Assembly: GCA_020052215.1 (NCBI GenBank)
Contig: JAGVPN010000357.1
Location: 1 to 11,370, forward strand
Source: Syntrophobacterales bacterium
GTDB taxonomy: Bacteria > Desulfobacterota > Desulfobaccia > Desulfobaccales > 0-14-0-80-60-11
Length of the DNA stretch: 11,370 nucleotides
Reading direction: 5' to 3'
Shown: positions 1-6,456 of the stretch, in pieces
How the letters are laid out: the number at the start of each line of letters is the position of its first letter
How positions within the stretch are numbered: the stretch's first letter is position 1
The notes under the pieces: generated by a model
What the model was told of the DNA's origin: nothing
The model's input: the letters and a program-made list of their open reading frames with translations, nothing else
The model's database searches: none
Position numbers and translations under genes: made by a program

Positions 1-1
1 G

Positions 2-76
2 CCCGAGACAGTCAAACTCCTCGTAGATCAGCGCCTGCAGGGTGGAAATTTTGCAGAGCTCTCCCAGTTTTCCTGA
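2..76 (+). CDS. 3' end of an unidentified gene (partial, cut by window start)
   Basis: Frame 2 is open from the window edge to a TGA at 74-76 and gives 24 residues ending LQGGNFAELSQFS. The composition is protein-like (TVKLLVDQRLQGG), and the stop is followed within 10 bases by a hairpin and T-run, as expected at a gene end. Frame 1 is also open to about 110, so the frame choice is not certain. No family can be assigned from so short a tail. Confidence 0.4.
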   Translation, partial: PETVKLLVDQRLQGGNFAELSQFS

Positions 77-82
77 GAGACC

Positions 83-109
83 TTGCACCTGGTGCAATGA
101 AGCTTTTTT
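83..109 (+). terminator. Terminator-like hairpin with T-run
   Basis: TTGCACCTGGTGCAA (83-97) is a perfect palindrome with 7-base arms around one T. Six bases later comes a run of six T (104-109). It lies just after the TGA at 74-76, so a rho-independent terminator for the upstream gene is the simplest reading. The short gap between stem and T-run makes it a weak example; the palindrome could instead be a protein-binding site. Confidence 0.4.
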
Positions 110-378
110 AACGGGGTATCAGGAGAAAAATCTTGGGTTGAAGTGAGTGGGGGGCAATCGGAAATTAAACGGGGGGATGGCGAGAATATCCAGAAGATAT
201 CAGAAATTTTTAAGAAAAATCGATAGGCTTTGCTAGTGGCAAGCAATCAACTATTTTCAGTCGGCAATAAGAATAGGCCTAGAAGAGAAGGCAAAAGGAA
301 AGAACTCGACAATAGAGGGAGAGAGCCGAAAACTGGGTGCACAAATTGGATGCGACTGCCGGGTCAGGACCGGGAAAT
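110..378. other. AT-rich stretch with no recognisable gene
   Basis: This lies between the terminator-like hairpin and the stop of the minus-strand outer-membrane gene. I see no convincing ORF. A 72-residue minus-strand frame spanning 28-246 needs a TTG start and has no family features. Near 364-374 there is a weak imperfect hairpin (CCGGGTC/GACCGG) just beyond the stop of the minus-strand gene, without a T-run. Confidence 0.4.
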
Positions 379-1344
379 CTAGAAATTGAAAACGGCTCCC
401 AAAATCGGGCCGCTGTACCAACCGTGAGACCTTACACTTCCGGTGTCAAAGGTATAATAAAGAGCCCGATAACCCAGATAGATCCGGGTGTGTTTTTGCA
501 CCTGATAGCCAGCCGTAGCTTCCAGAATACAATCAAGATAATCATTACCGACGATGCCAAATTCTCCAATTTCGGCCTTCGCCAAGAGGTTGAACTTCTC
601 GGTGAGCCAAAGGCCGGTGCGGATACCCAGAAAAGGTCCTACCACCGACAGCTTAAAAGATTTGCCTTCTGAGCCGGCCCGAGTCAGGAGCGCTCGCCCT
701 TCAGGGCCTGCCAGCGTGGCGTTGAAGCCGAGGCCGGTGAACTGGTTATACCAGGCATAGCGAAGGCCGCCCAGGAGTTCGAAGGAGAGGACGGGGGTTT
801 GCTTCGCGGGTCCCAGGGGAACGCTGGCCAGCAAATACCGTCCTCCCACATCCAGACCGCCCTGGCGGATAATGACCTTGGCCCGACCCGAAAGCGTGAG
901 ATTCAAGGGCACCGGGATCTGGGTTGCATTTATTTGCTTATGTCCGGTGCCGCTGACGGTTTCTCCCAGATACATAAAGAGATTTTCAGCAAAAAACCCC
1001 CATTTGCCGTTCCAGACCTCAACGCGGCCCATGACTCCGAAGACCGTGCTGAAGAGTTTGGGCACCAGATCATACCAGGGGATATTGATTTTGGTCGTGC
1101 CAAGATTGGAGTCCTGTTTGGTGATATTCTGGTTAGACCCGCTCACCCAAATATACGGAGCAATAAAAAATTGCCAACCCTCCCGGTAAATGGGAAGGCG
1201 GTTATCCTGCTCGGAGGATACGGGTGCGGCTTTGGCGGGATCTGCCGCCGTCTCGGCGAAAACCACGGTACTGAGCAAGAGTGCCATGCTGCAGGTGAGA
1301 ACAATCTGCACCAGTCTCAAGATAGCCCGCGTTTCTCGATTCAT
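379..1344 (-). CDS. Probable outer-membrane beta-barrel protein, function unknown
   Basis: 321 residues. The N-terminus is a Sec signal peptide: basic start (MNRETRAILR), hydrophobic core (about 12-28) and an AxA-like site, VFA/ET, near residue 30. The mature part alternates short amphipathic strands rich in aromatic residues and glycine (for example FIAPYIWVSGS, GGLRYAWYNQFTGLGF, HTRIYLGYRALYYTF) and ends in phenylalanine (GAVFNF), the usual recognition signal for BAM-dependent insertion. I do not recognise a specific family. Its start is ATG at 1344 with a GAGG about 7 bases upstream on the minus strand. It is divergent from the sulfatase cluster across a 387-bp intergenic region, so it might be co-regulated with it; a role in uptake of a sulfated substrate or in release of a product is only a guess. 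Seen: signal peptide, barrel-like pattern, terminal Phe. Inferred: location. Confidence 0.75.
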   Translation of the reverse strand: MNRETRAILRLVQIVLTCSMALLLSTVVFAETAADPAKAAPVSSEQDNRLPIYREGWQFFIAPYIWVSGSNQNITKQDSNLGTTKINIPWYDLVPKLFSTVFGVMGRVEVWNGKWGFFAENLFMYLGETVSGTGHKQINATQIPVPLNLTLSGRAKVIIRQGGLDVGGRYLLASVPLGPAKQTPVLSFELLGGLRYAWYNQFTGLGFNATLAGPEGRALLTRAGSEGKSFKLSVVGPFLGIRTGLWLTEKFNLLAKAEIGEFGIVGNDYLDCILEATAGYQVQKHTRIYLGYRALYYTFDTGSVRSHGWYSGPILGAVFNF

Positions 1345-1427
1345 ATCCCAGCCTCAATTATTTCAGGGATCTGGTCTGGTTGGTGAAGGGTCAACCAAGC
1401 GATAGCCCCGCCGAGTCATTTTGGCGG

Positions 1428-1471
1428 TTTTTGGCAAAAGCCTAACCCTTCTTGAGATGTTTAGCCAAAAA
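1428..1471. repeat. Inverted repeat, possible operator
   Basis: TTTTTGGC (1428-1435) and GCCAAAAA (1464-1471) are perfect 8-base arms separated by 28 bases. Similarity continues imperfectly outside the arms (GGCgg before the left arm, atGCC after the right). Wide spacing fits two half-sites for a regulator better than a terminator. It lies 84 bp upstream of the minus-strand gene start. Chance occurrence in AT-rich DNA is possible. Confidence 0.3.
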
Positions 1472-1606
1472 TGCCACCCGGTCTTGAATGCACCTTGCAT
1501 CGGTCTTTAGCCGGGGCTGGCAATAAAGCAATGGATTCCCGAGACCACGTGTGGTGGAGAGCACTGTAGCACAGATTTTGCCCAAAATTCATTTTCTTTT
1601 GGATTT

Positions 1607-1636
1607 TTGACTTAACCTCTGGTGGCCACAGAAAAT
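1607..1636 (+). promoter_or_regulatory. Possible sigma70 promoter for the sulfatase cluster
   Basis: TTGACT (1607-1612) matches five of six bases of the -35 consensus. GAAAAT (1631-1636), 18 bases further on, matches four of six of the -10 consensus. This places a start near 1643, about 90 to 110 bases upstream of the anSME start. The -10 is weak, so other choices nearby are possible. Confidence 0.3.
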
Positions 1637-1731
1637 CTGCTCAAGGGGGGTGCGCGGCGAAAACTTTTAATTTCAGTCAGGGAATATTACGAGTAAGATT
1701 GAAACGAGCATCGCCTTGAAAGCAAAACAAT

Positions 1732-3042
1732 ATGGTAAGAGAGGGCCGAGTCGTGAAGCCGAACCTTTGGCGTGGCAAAACGGTGCGGCGTATGCACGTG
1801 ATGGTGAAGCCGATGGGGCCGGTCTGCAACCTCGGCTGTTCCTATTGTTATTACCTTGCCAAGCAGGTCATCCTGACCACTGAGAATCATTGGCGCATGA
1901 CCGACGAGGTGCTGGAGGCCTTCATCCGGCAGTATTTTCAGGGCCAAAACTATAAAGAAGTGGTGTTCTCCTGGCAGGGAGGTGAGCCCACTTTGCTGGG
2001 GGTAGACTTTTTCCGGAAAGTCGTGGAGTTGCAAAAGCGTTACTGCCCCCCCCATGTCCGCTGTGAAAATGACCTCCAGACCAACGGCACGCTTCTGGAT
2101 GAGGCCTGGTGCGAGTTTTTGGGAGAGCACCGTTTTCTGGTGGGCTTGAGCCTCGACGGCCCCAAAGAGTTGCATGACTATTACCGCAAGGATAAAGCGG
2201 GGCAAGGTAGCTTCGACCGGGTCTTCCGGGCGGCCCAGCTGCTTAGAAAACACCGGATCAACTTCGCCACCCTGAGCAGCGTGAACCTCTTGACGGCAAA
2301 ATACCCGCTACAGGTCTACCGGTTTCTCCGAGATGAAGTGGGAGCCAAGCGCCTGCAATTCATTCCCATCGTAGAGCCCGTGGGCTTTTGGTATACGCCC
2401 CCCCAATACTGGAAGAAACAACTCCTGCCGGTGGACGGTTCTCCCCAGGCACGACCGGACCATCCTGATTCCGTCGTGGAGGACTGGTGTGTGGACCCGG
2501 ATGACTGGGGCGAATTTCTCTGCCGGATCTTCGATGAATGGTATCGTAAGGACCTGGGCCGCATCTACGTGCATTATTTCGACGCCGCGGTGGAGACTTG
2601 GATGGGGCGCGTCTCACCGCTGTGCACCCAGGCGCCCATGTGCGGCAAGGGGCTGGCCCTGGAGCATGACGGCTCGGTCTATGCCTGCGATCATTATGTC
2701 TTTCCCGATTACCGTCTGGGGAATATCCTCACCCAACCCCTGGCGGAGATGGCCTATTCCGAAGGGCAGGAGCGGTTCGGCAAAGACAAGGAAGGGACGC
2801 TTCCCCAGTACTGCCGCCGGTGCGAGTATGAATTCGCCTGCTTCGGCGAGTGCCCCAAGAATCGCTTTCTCAAGACTCCCGACGGCGAGCCGGGCTTGAA
2901 TTATCTCTGCCGCGGCTGGAAACGTTTCTTCTCCCATATCGACCCCCACATCCAAAGAATCGTCCGCAGCTTGGGTGCTCCGGTGGTGAAGGAAGCCATG
3001 ACCCCGCCGGCAGAGTCCTGGCATCCGCAGAAGTCGCCATGA
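1732..3042 (+). CDS. Anaerobic sulfatase-maturating enzyme (radical SAM/SPASM, anSME)
   Basis: 436 residues. It converts the active-site Cys (or Ser) of sulfatases to C-alpha-formylglycine in the cytoplasm, using S-adenosylmethionine and three [4Fe-4S] clusters. The radical-SAM motif CNLGCSYC (Cys32, 36, 39) is followed by GGEPTL (83-88) and LQTNG (115-119). The SPASM part has Cys298, 304, 319, 361, 364, 370, 374 and 393. From memory, this spacing tracks the eight auxiliary-cluster Cys of the Clostridium perfringens enzyme, making Asp320 (in YACDHYV) the counterpart of its catalytic Asp277. All key residues are present, so it should be active. The ATG at 1732 has no clear Shine-Dalgarno; a GTG at 1753 has AAGAGAGGG seven bases upstream and would give the more usual short N-terminus (MKPNLW), so that start is at least as likely. 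The 3' end overlaps the next gene by ATGA. Its likely substrates are the two Cys-type sulfatases just downstream. Confidence 0.93.
   Translation: MVREGRVVKPNLWRGKTVRRMHVMVKPMGPVCNLGCSYCYYLAKQVILTTENHWRMTDEVLEAFIRQYFQGQNYKEVVFSWQGGEPTLLGVDFFRKVVELQKRYCPPHVRCENDLQTNGTLLDEAWCEFLGEHRFLVGLSLDGPKELHDYYRKDKAGQGSFDRVFRAAQLLRKHRINFATLSSVNLLTAKYPLQVYRFLRDEVGAKRLQFIPIVEPVGFWYTPPQYWKKQLLPVDGSPQARPDHPDSVVEDWCVDPDDWGEFLCRIFDEWYRKDLGRIYVHYFDAAVETWMGRVSPLCTQAPMCGKGLALEHDGSVYACDHYVFPDYRLGNILTQPLAEMAYSEGQERFGKDKEGTLPQYCRRCEYEFACFGECPKNRFLKTPDGEPGLNYLCRGWKRFFSHIDPHIQRIVRSLGAPVVKEAMTPPAESWHPQKSP
1737..1745 (+). promoter_or_regulatory. Shine-Dalgarno supporting a GTG start at 1753 for anSME
   Basis: AAGAGAGGG lies seven bases before GTG at 1753-1755, in frame with the anSME. 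The upstream ATG at 1732 lacks a comparable site. Using GTG removes seven residues and leaves every motif intact. Confidence 0.45.
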
Positions 3043-3800
3043 AGTGGGAGATGCTCACCCAGGAAGACGGCCACCGGCAGGTGCGCGTTGAGGCCCCCTG
3101 GGAAGAAATCGCTCCGGACTATGACGATATCCTCAAGGACTATAGGCGCTTGCGGATACCCGGATTCCGGCCGGGTAAAGCTCCTCTGCAAGTCATAGAG
3201 CAGCGCTTCCGCCGCGAAATCTCGGACCGGATTTCCCGCCGCTGCGCCCAGCGGCTTGGCCGCTTGACGTTGGAACAGGCGGGGGCCGAGGCCGCAGGCC
3301 ACTTAGAGGTTTCAGAGGTCGAGTGGGAAAAGAGCCAACCCTTCCGGTTTAAGGCGCGATTTTTCCCTTTGCCAAAATTCGAGCTTCCGGATTCCCAGTC
3401 ATTAAGAGGCGCGGCGGAGAACGCTGAGGATCCTCAGGGCGAGATGTCCCGTCGACTGCTGGAATTGGTGGATTTCCCAGTTCCAGATGATCTGGTGCGA
3501 GCGGAACTCGCTTTGGAGGGCCTAGCCGACTGCGAATTAGGTAGCGAGGCTTGGCAGGCTGCGGCCCAGCGGGTCAAGCTCATGCTGATCCTGAAACGGA
3601 TCGCCCGGGAAGAGGGGATCGAGGTGGAAGAAGCAGAGGTTGACCGCCGCATTGAGAAGAAGGCGGCGGAGTTCGGCATCAGAACCGATACCCTGCGAGC
3701 CGACTTGGACAAAGATGGCGGCAGGGCGCGACTCAAGGACTTATTGTTAGCCGAGAGTGTACTTGAATATTTGTTGGAAAGCCTGCAAGACCCGGCCTGA
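3039..3800 (+). CDS. Trigger-factor-like chaperone lacking the PPIase domain
   Basis: 253 residues, against roughly 430 for ordinary trigger factor. Residues 1-118 match the ribosome-binding N-domain: the signature loop GFRPGKAPLQVIEQRF (42-57) contains the GFRxGK ribosome-docking motif, and FRFKARFFPLPKFELPD (102-118) matches the end of that domain. After a short linker, residues about 136-250 match the helical SurA-like C-domain (VDFPVPDDLVRAELAL, then LMLILKRIAREEGIEVEEAEVDRRI in two pieces). The FKBP-type prolyl isomerase domain that normally lies between is absent, with no frameshift to explain it. I chose the ATG at 3039 because it gives the correct N-domain start and overlaps the anSME stop (ATGA), implying translational coupling. 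The frame is open further upstream, but inside the anSME gene. The gene ends 11 bp before the sulfatase start. Inference: a dedicated nascent-chain holdase for sulfatases, not the housekeeping chaperone. Confidence 0.85.
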   Translation: MKWEMLTQEDGHRQVRVEAPWEEIAPDYDDILKDYRRLRIPGFRPGKAPLQVIEQRFRREISDRISRRCAQRLGRLTLEQAGAEAAGHLEVSEVEWEKSQPFRFKARFFPLPKFELPDSQSLRGAAENAEDPQGEMSRRLLELVDFPVPDDLVRAELALEGLADCELGSEAWQAAAQRVKLMLILKRIAREEGIEVEEAEVDRRIEKKAAEFGIRTDTLRADLDKDGGRARLKDLLLAESVLEYLLESLQDPA

Positions 3801-3880
3801 GAGGAGAACACTTGGGAAAAAAGGCACACAGCAAGGCTATGAAATGGGCAGCAGTGGGCAGCGTCCTGGCTGCGGCGACG
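3744..3880 (+). repeat. Direct repeat copy A: chaperone tail, ribosome site and sulfatase signal-peptide core
   Basis: This stretch covers the last 19 codons of the trigger-factor-like gene, the ribosome-binding region and the first 23 codons of the 810-aa sulfatase. It is similar along its length to 6313-6456. Shared exact blocks include TTGTTAGCCGAGA, AGGAGAACAC and ACACAGCAAGGCTATGAA. By hand count the chaperone-tail part is about 45/57 identical with a 3-base gap, and the 54-base signal-peptide core is 48/54 identical. Confidence 0.85.
3802..3806 (+). promoter_or_regulatory. Shine-Dalgarno fixing a TTG start for the 810-aa sulfatase
   Basis: AGGAG sits five bases before TTG at 3812. The ten bases AGGAGAACAC before this TTG are identical to those before the ATG of the second sulfatase (6388), whose N-terminus is homologous. 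This favours TTG over the internal ATG at 3839. Confidence 0.75.
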
Positions 3881-6244
3881 GTTATTACAACTGTGGCGGT
3901 TGCTCAGGAAGTTTTGCCGCGGCCGGAGCCGCCGTTCCGCGGCAAGATCGGCCGTACCACCAAGGACTCCAAACCGGATTTTCCCAAGGAGGTGCGAGCC
4001 TCCCAGGGGGCGCCCAACATCCTGCTGATTATGACGGACGACGTGGGCTTCAGCGCTGCCAGCACCTTCGGCGGGCCCATTCCCACCCCGACCTTGGACC
4101 GGCTGGCTGCGCATGGCCTGCGCTTTACCCAGTTTAATACCTGCGCCCTCTGTTCGCCCACCCGGGCGGCACTGCTCACCGGGCGGAACCATCATACCTG
4201 CGCCACCGGATTGGTCATGGAAACGGGTACCGGCTATCCCGGCTACAACACCCTGATGCCCAAGAGCTGCGGCAGCCTCGGCGAGGTGCTGAGGCAGAAC
4301 GGCTACAACACCTCCTGGTTCGGCAAGAACCACAACGTGCCCGATTGGCAAGGCAGCCAGGCCGGGCCCTTCGATCTCTGGCCCGCCGGCCTTGGGTTCG
4401 AATACTTTTATGGCTTCATCGGCGGCGATACCGACCAGTGGCACCCGGCACTCGTCGAAAACACGCGGCCGGTCCTGTCTCCCCCGTATTATAAAGATCA
4501 CACTTACATCCTCGACCGTGATCTGGCCGACCGCGCCATCGCCTGGATGCGCGAGCAGCACGCCCTGGCGCCGGACAAGCCCTTCTTCGCCTACTATGTC
4601 CCCGGTTCGACCCATGCTCCAATTCATGCGCCGAAAGAATGGATCGCCAAATTCAAGGGCCAGTTCGGCCAGGGGTGGGATAAGTTGCGCGAGGCAACCA
4701 TTGAGCGGCAAAAAAAGTTGGGCCTCATCCCCACCGACACCAAACTAACGCCGCGGCCAGAGTCGATCCCGGCGTGGGACACCCTGGACGCCGACCATAA
4801 GCGGTTATACGCCCGGATGATGGAAGTCTATGCCGCGGCCCTGGCGCATTGCGATTACCAGATCGGCCGGGTCATTGACGCCGTCGAGCAGATGGGCGAA
4901 TTGGACAACACTATCATCATCTACATCCAGGGCGACAACGGCGCCAGTTCCGAAGGCACCCTGCAGGGTTTGCTGAATGAGATGACGTTCTGGAACGGCA
5001 TCCCGGAAGATTTCAATGAAGTGCTTCGCCGCATGGACGATCTCGGCGGGCCCCTGACCTACAATCACTACCCCGTGGGCTGGGCCCACGCCCTGGATAC
5101 GCCGTTCCAGTGGGTCAAACAAATCGCCTCCCATTTCGGCGGCACCCGCAACGGCATGGTCATCTCCTGGCCGGAGCGTATCAAGGACAAGGGCGGCATT
5201 CGTTCTCAGTTCCACCACGTCATCGACATCGTGCCCACCCTCATGGAAGCCACGGGCCTCAAGTTTCCCACGAGGCTGAACGGCGTGAAGCAGAAGCCCC
5301 TGGAGGGCGTGAGTATGATGTACACTTTTGACCACTCGGGGGCCCCCAGCCGGCACCGGACGCAGTATTTTGAGATCATCGGCAACCGCGGCATTTATCA
5401 TGACGGCTGGATGGCCAGCACCACCCCCCTGGCTCTGAACTGGGTACCGGGCCCGGAGCCTAACCCCGACGATTTTAAATGGGAGCTTTATCACGTGACC
5501 AAGGACTTCAGCCAGGCCGACAACCTGGCAGCCCGGTACCCGGCCAAACTCAAGGAACTGAAGGCGCTGTTTGACCGGGAAGCGTGGAAGTACAACGTTT
5601 ACCCGATCCAGACCTCGATGCTGGAGCGCTTTGACACGGCGATTCGGCCCAGCCTCACCAGGGGGCGCAGCGAATTCACCTACTCTCCGGGAATGGTGCG
5701 CATTCCGGAAGGAGCCGCGCCGGATATTAAAAACAAGTCTTTTCGCCTCACCGCGGAGGTGGAGATTCCTGAAGGCGGCGCTCAAGGAATGCTGGTAACC
5801 CAGGGCGGCCGTTTTAGCGGCTACGGCCTCTACCTGCTGGACGACAGGCCCGTCTTTCACTATAACCTCGCCGGTGTGGCCCGTTACCAGGTCGCGGGCA
5901 GTGACAAGCTTCTAGCCGGCAAGCATACCATCGTGCTGCACTTCAAGTATGACGGTGGCGGCATCGGCAAAGGCGGCCTCGCCACCCTGACCGTGGACGG
6001 CCAGCAAGCCGCAGCCGGCCGCATCGAACGGACGCTGCCGTTCCGCATCTCCCTCGATGAGACGCTGGACATCGGCGAGGACACCGGCACCCCGGTCTGT
6101 GAGGACTACGCCGAGAAGATGCCCTTTAAGTTCACCGGTAGCCTCAAGCAAGTGGTCATCGACATCGGTCAGGAAAAGCTCAGCTCCGAGGATATGAGAG
6201 CAGTGGAGGAAGCTCGGAATCTTTACGAGACCGCCAGGCAATAA
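3812..6244 (+). CDS. Exported arylsulfatase, Cys-type (810 aa, with C-terminal beta-sandwich-like domain)
   Basis: Hydrolyses sulfate esters, probably in the periplasm; substrate unknown. Signal peptide: basic start, hydrophobic stretch (about 12-30) and a likely AVA/QE cleavage site near residue 31. The alkaline-phosphatase-superfamily sulfatase core begins at NILLIMTDDVGF, with metal ligands Asp76 and Asp77. The formylglycine motif CSPTRAALLTGR starts at Cys114. Further candidates are Lys172 (FGKNHN, where many sulfatases have GKWHLG), His268 (GSTHAP) and the metal pair Asp375-Asn376 (GDNGAS). HFGGTRNG (441-448) stands where many relatives have a Lys-containing loop. From about residue 640 a beta-rich segment (SFRLTAEVEIPEGGAQG and on) resembles an added beta-sandwich, possibly for substrate binding. 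At 810 residues it is longer than typical 450-600-aa sulfatases but fits the large AtsA-like group. It follows the chaperone gene by 11 bp. Cys114 would be matured by the anSME before export. Confidence 0.93.
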   Translation: MGKKAHSKAMKWAAVGSVLAAATVITTVAVAQEVLPRPEPPFRGKIGRTTKDSKPDFPKEVRASQGAPNILLIMTDDVGFSAASTFGGPIPTPTLDRLAAHGLRFTQFNTCALCSPTRAALLTGRNHHTCATGLVMETGTGYPGYNTLMPKSCGSLGEVLRQNGYNTSWFGKNHNVPDWQGSQAGPFDLWPAGLGFEYFYGFIGGDTDQWHPALVENTRPVLSPPYYKDHTYILDRDLADRAIAWMREQHALAPDKPFFAYYVPGSTHAPIHAPKEWIAKFKGQFGQGWDKLREATIERQKKLGLIPTDTKLTPRPESIPAWDTLDADHKRLYARMMEVYAAALAHCDYQIGRVIDAVEQMGELDNTIIIYIQGDNGASSEGTLQGLLNEMTFWNGIPEDFNEVLRRMDDLGGPLTYNHYPVGWAHALDTPFQWVKQIASHFGGTRNGMVISWPERIKDKGGIRSQFHHVIDIVPTLMEATGLKFPTRLNGVKQKPLEGVSMMYTFDHSGAPSRHRTQYFEIIGNRGIYHDGWMASTTPLALNWVPGPEPNPDDFKWELYHVTKDFSQADNLAARYPAKLKELKALFDREAWKYNVYPIQTSMLERFDTAIRPSLTRGRSEFTYSPGMVRIPEGAAPDIKNKSFRLTAEVEIPEGGAQGMLVTQGGRFSGYGLYLLDDRPVFHYNLAGVARYQVAGSDKLLAGKHTIVLHFKYDGGGIGKGGLATLTVDGQQAAAGRIERTLPFRISLDETLDIGEDTGTPVCEDYAEKMPFKFTGSLKQVVIDIGQEKLSSEDMRAVEEARNLYETARQ

Positions 6245-6297
6245 CCTTCCCTCAATACCGTGCGGGCGTCCTTCAATGGGGGCCAGCCCCGATTGTC

Positions 6298-6372
6298 TTA
6301 ATGAGTTTAATGTTGTTAGCCGAGAATATATTGGGATATTTGCTGAAAGACCGGCAAGACCAGTTGGCCTAA
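6298..6372 (+). pseudogene. Decayed C-terminal remnant of a second trigger-factor-like gene
   Basis: In the 143-bp gap between the sulfatase genes, codons 6313-6372 read LLAENILGYLLKDRQDQLA then stop. The intact chaperone gene ends LLAESVLEYLLESLQDPA then stop. Similarity may extend a few codons left (LMSLM against LKDL). The fragment stops 15 bp before the next sulfatase start, the same arrangement as the intact gene. It carries seven replacements in 18 aligned codons plus one inserted codon, which fits loss of constraint. No start or N-domain remains, so it is a fossil, not a working gene. Confidence 0.75.
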
Positions 6373-6456
6373 CCGAAAGGAGAACACATGGAACCAAGGG
6401 TACACAGCAAGGCTATGAAGTGGGCCGCAGTGGGCAGCGTACTGGCCGCGGCCACC
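6313..6456 (+). repeat. Direct repeat copy B: chaperone-tail fossil, ribosome site and sulfatase signal-peptide core
   Basis: Partner of 3744-3880, about 2.57 kb away in the same orientation. It contains the remnant tail, AAAGGAG (6376-6382) five bases before the ATG, and the first 23 codons of the second sulfatase. Nucleotide similarity stops abruptly after the codon for Thr23; beyond it the two sulfatases are clearly different at DNA level. Confidence 0.85.

Larger units (their letters stand above)
1345..1731. promoter_or_regulatory. Divergent intergenic region (promoters for the barrel gene and the sulfatase cluster)
   Basis: 387 bp, AT-rich in its right half, between divergently transcribed genes, so it must carry the promoter of the minus-strand gene and probably that of the plus-strand cluster. 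No ORF or RNA gene is evident. Two specific elements are listed separately: an inverted repeat at 1428-1471 and a possible sigma70-type promoter at 1607-1636. Confidence 0.5.

Noticed and set aside
28..246. 72-residue minus-strand ORF near the window start
   Set aside because: It needs a TTG start, has no ribosome site or family feature, and overlaps the better-supported plus-strand gene tail and hairpin.
3434..4711. 425-residue minus-strand ORF across the chaperone and sulfatase genes
   Set aside because: It is antisense to two genes with clear motifs. Such long open antisense frames are common in GC-rich genes, and the translation shows no recognisable domain.
4805..5860. 351-residue minus-strand ORF inside the large sulfatase
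   Set aside because: Antisense shadow of a confirmed coding region, with low-complexity Val/Ala/Gly/Arg/His composition and no motifs.
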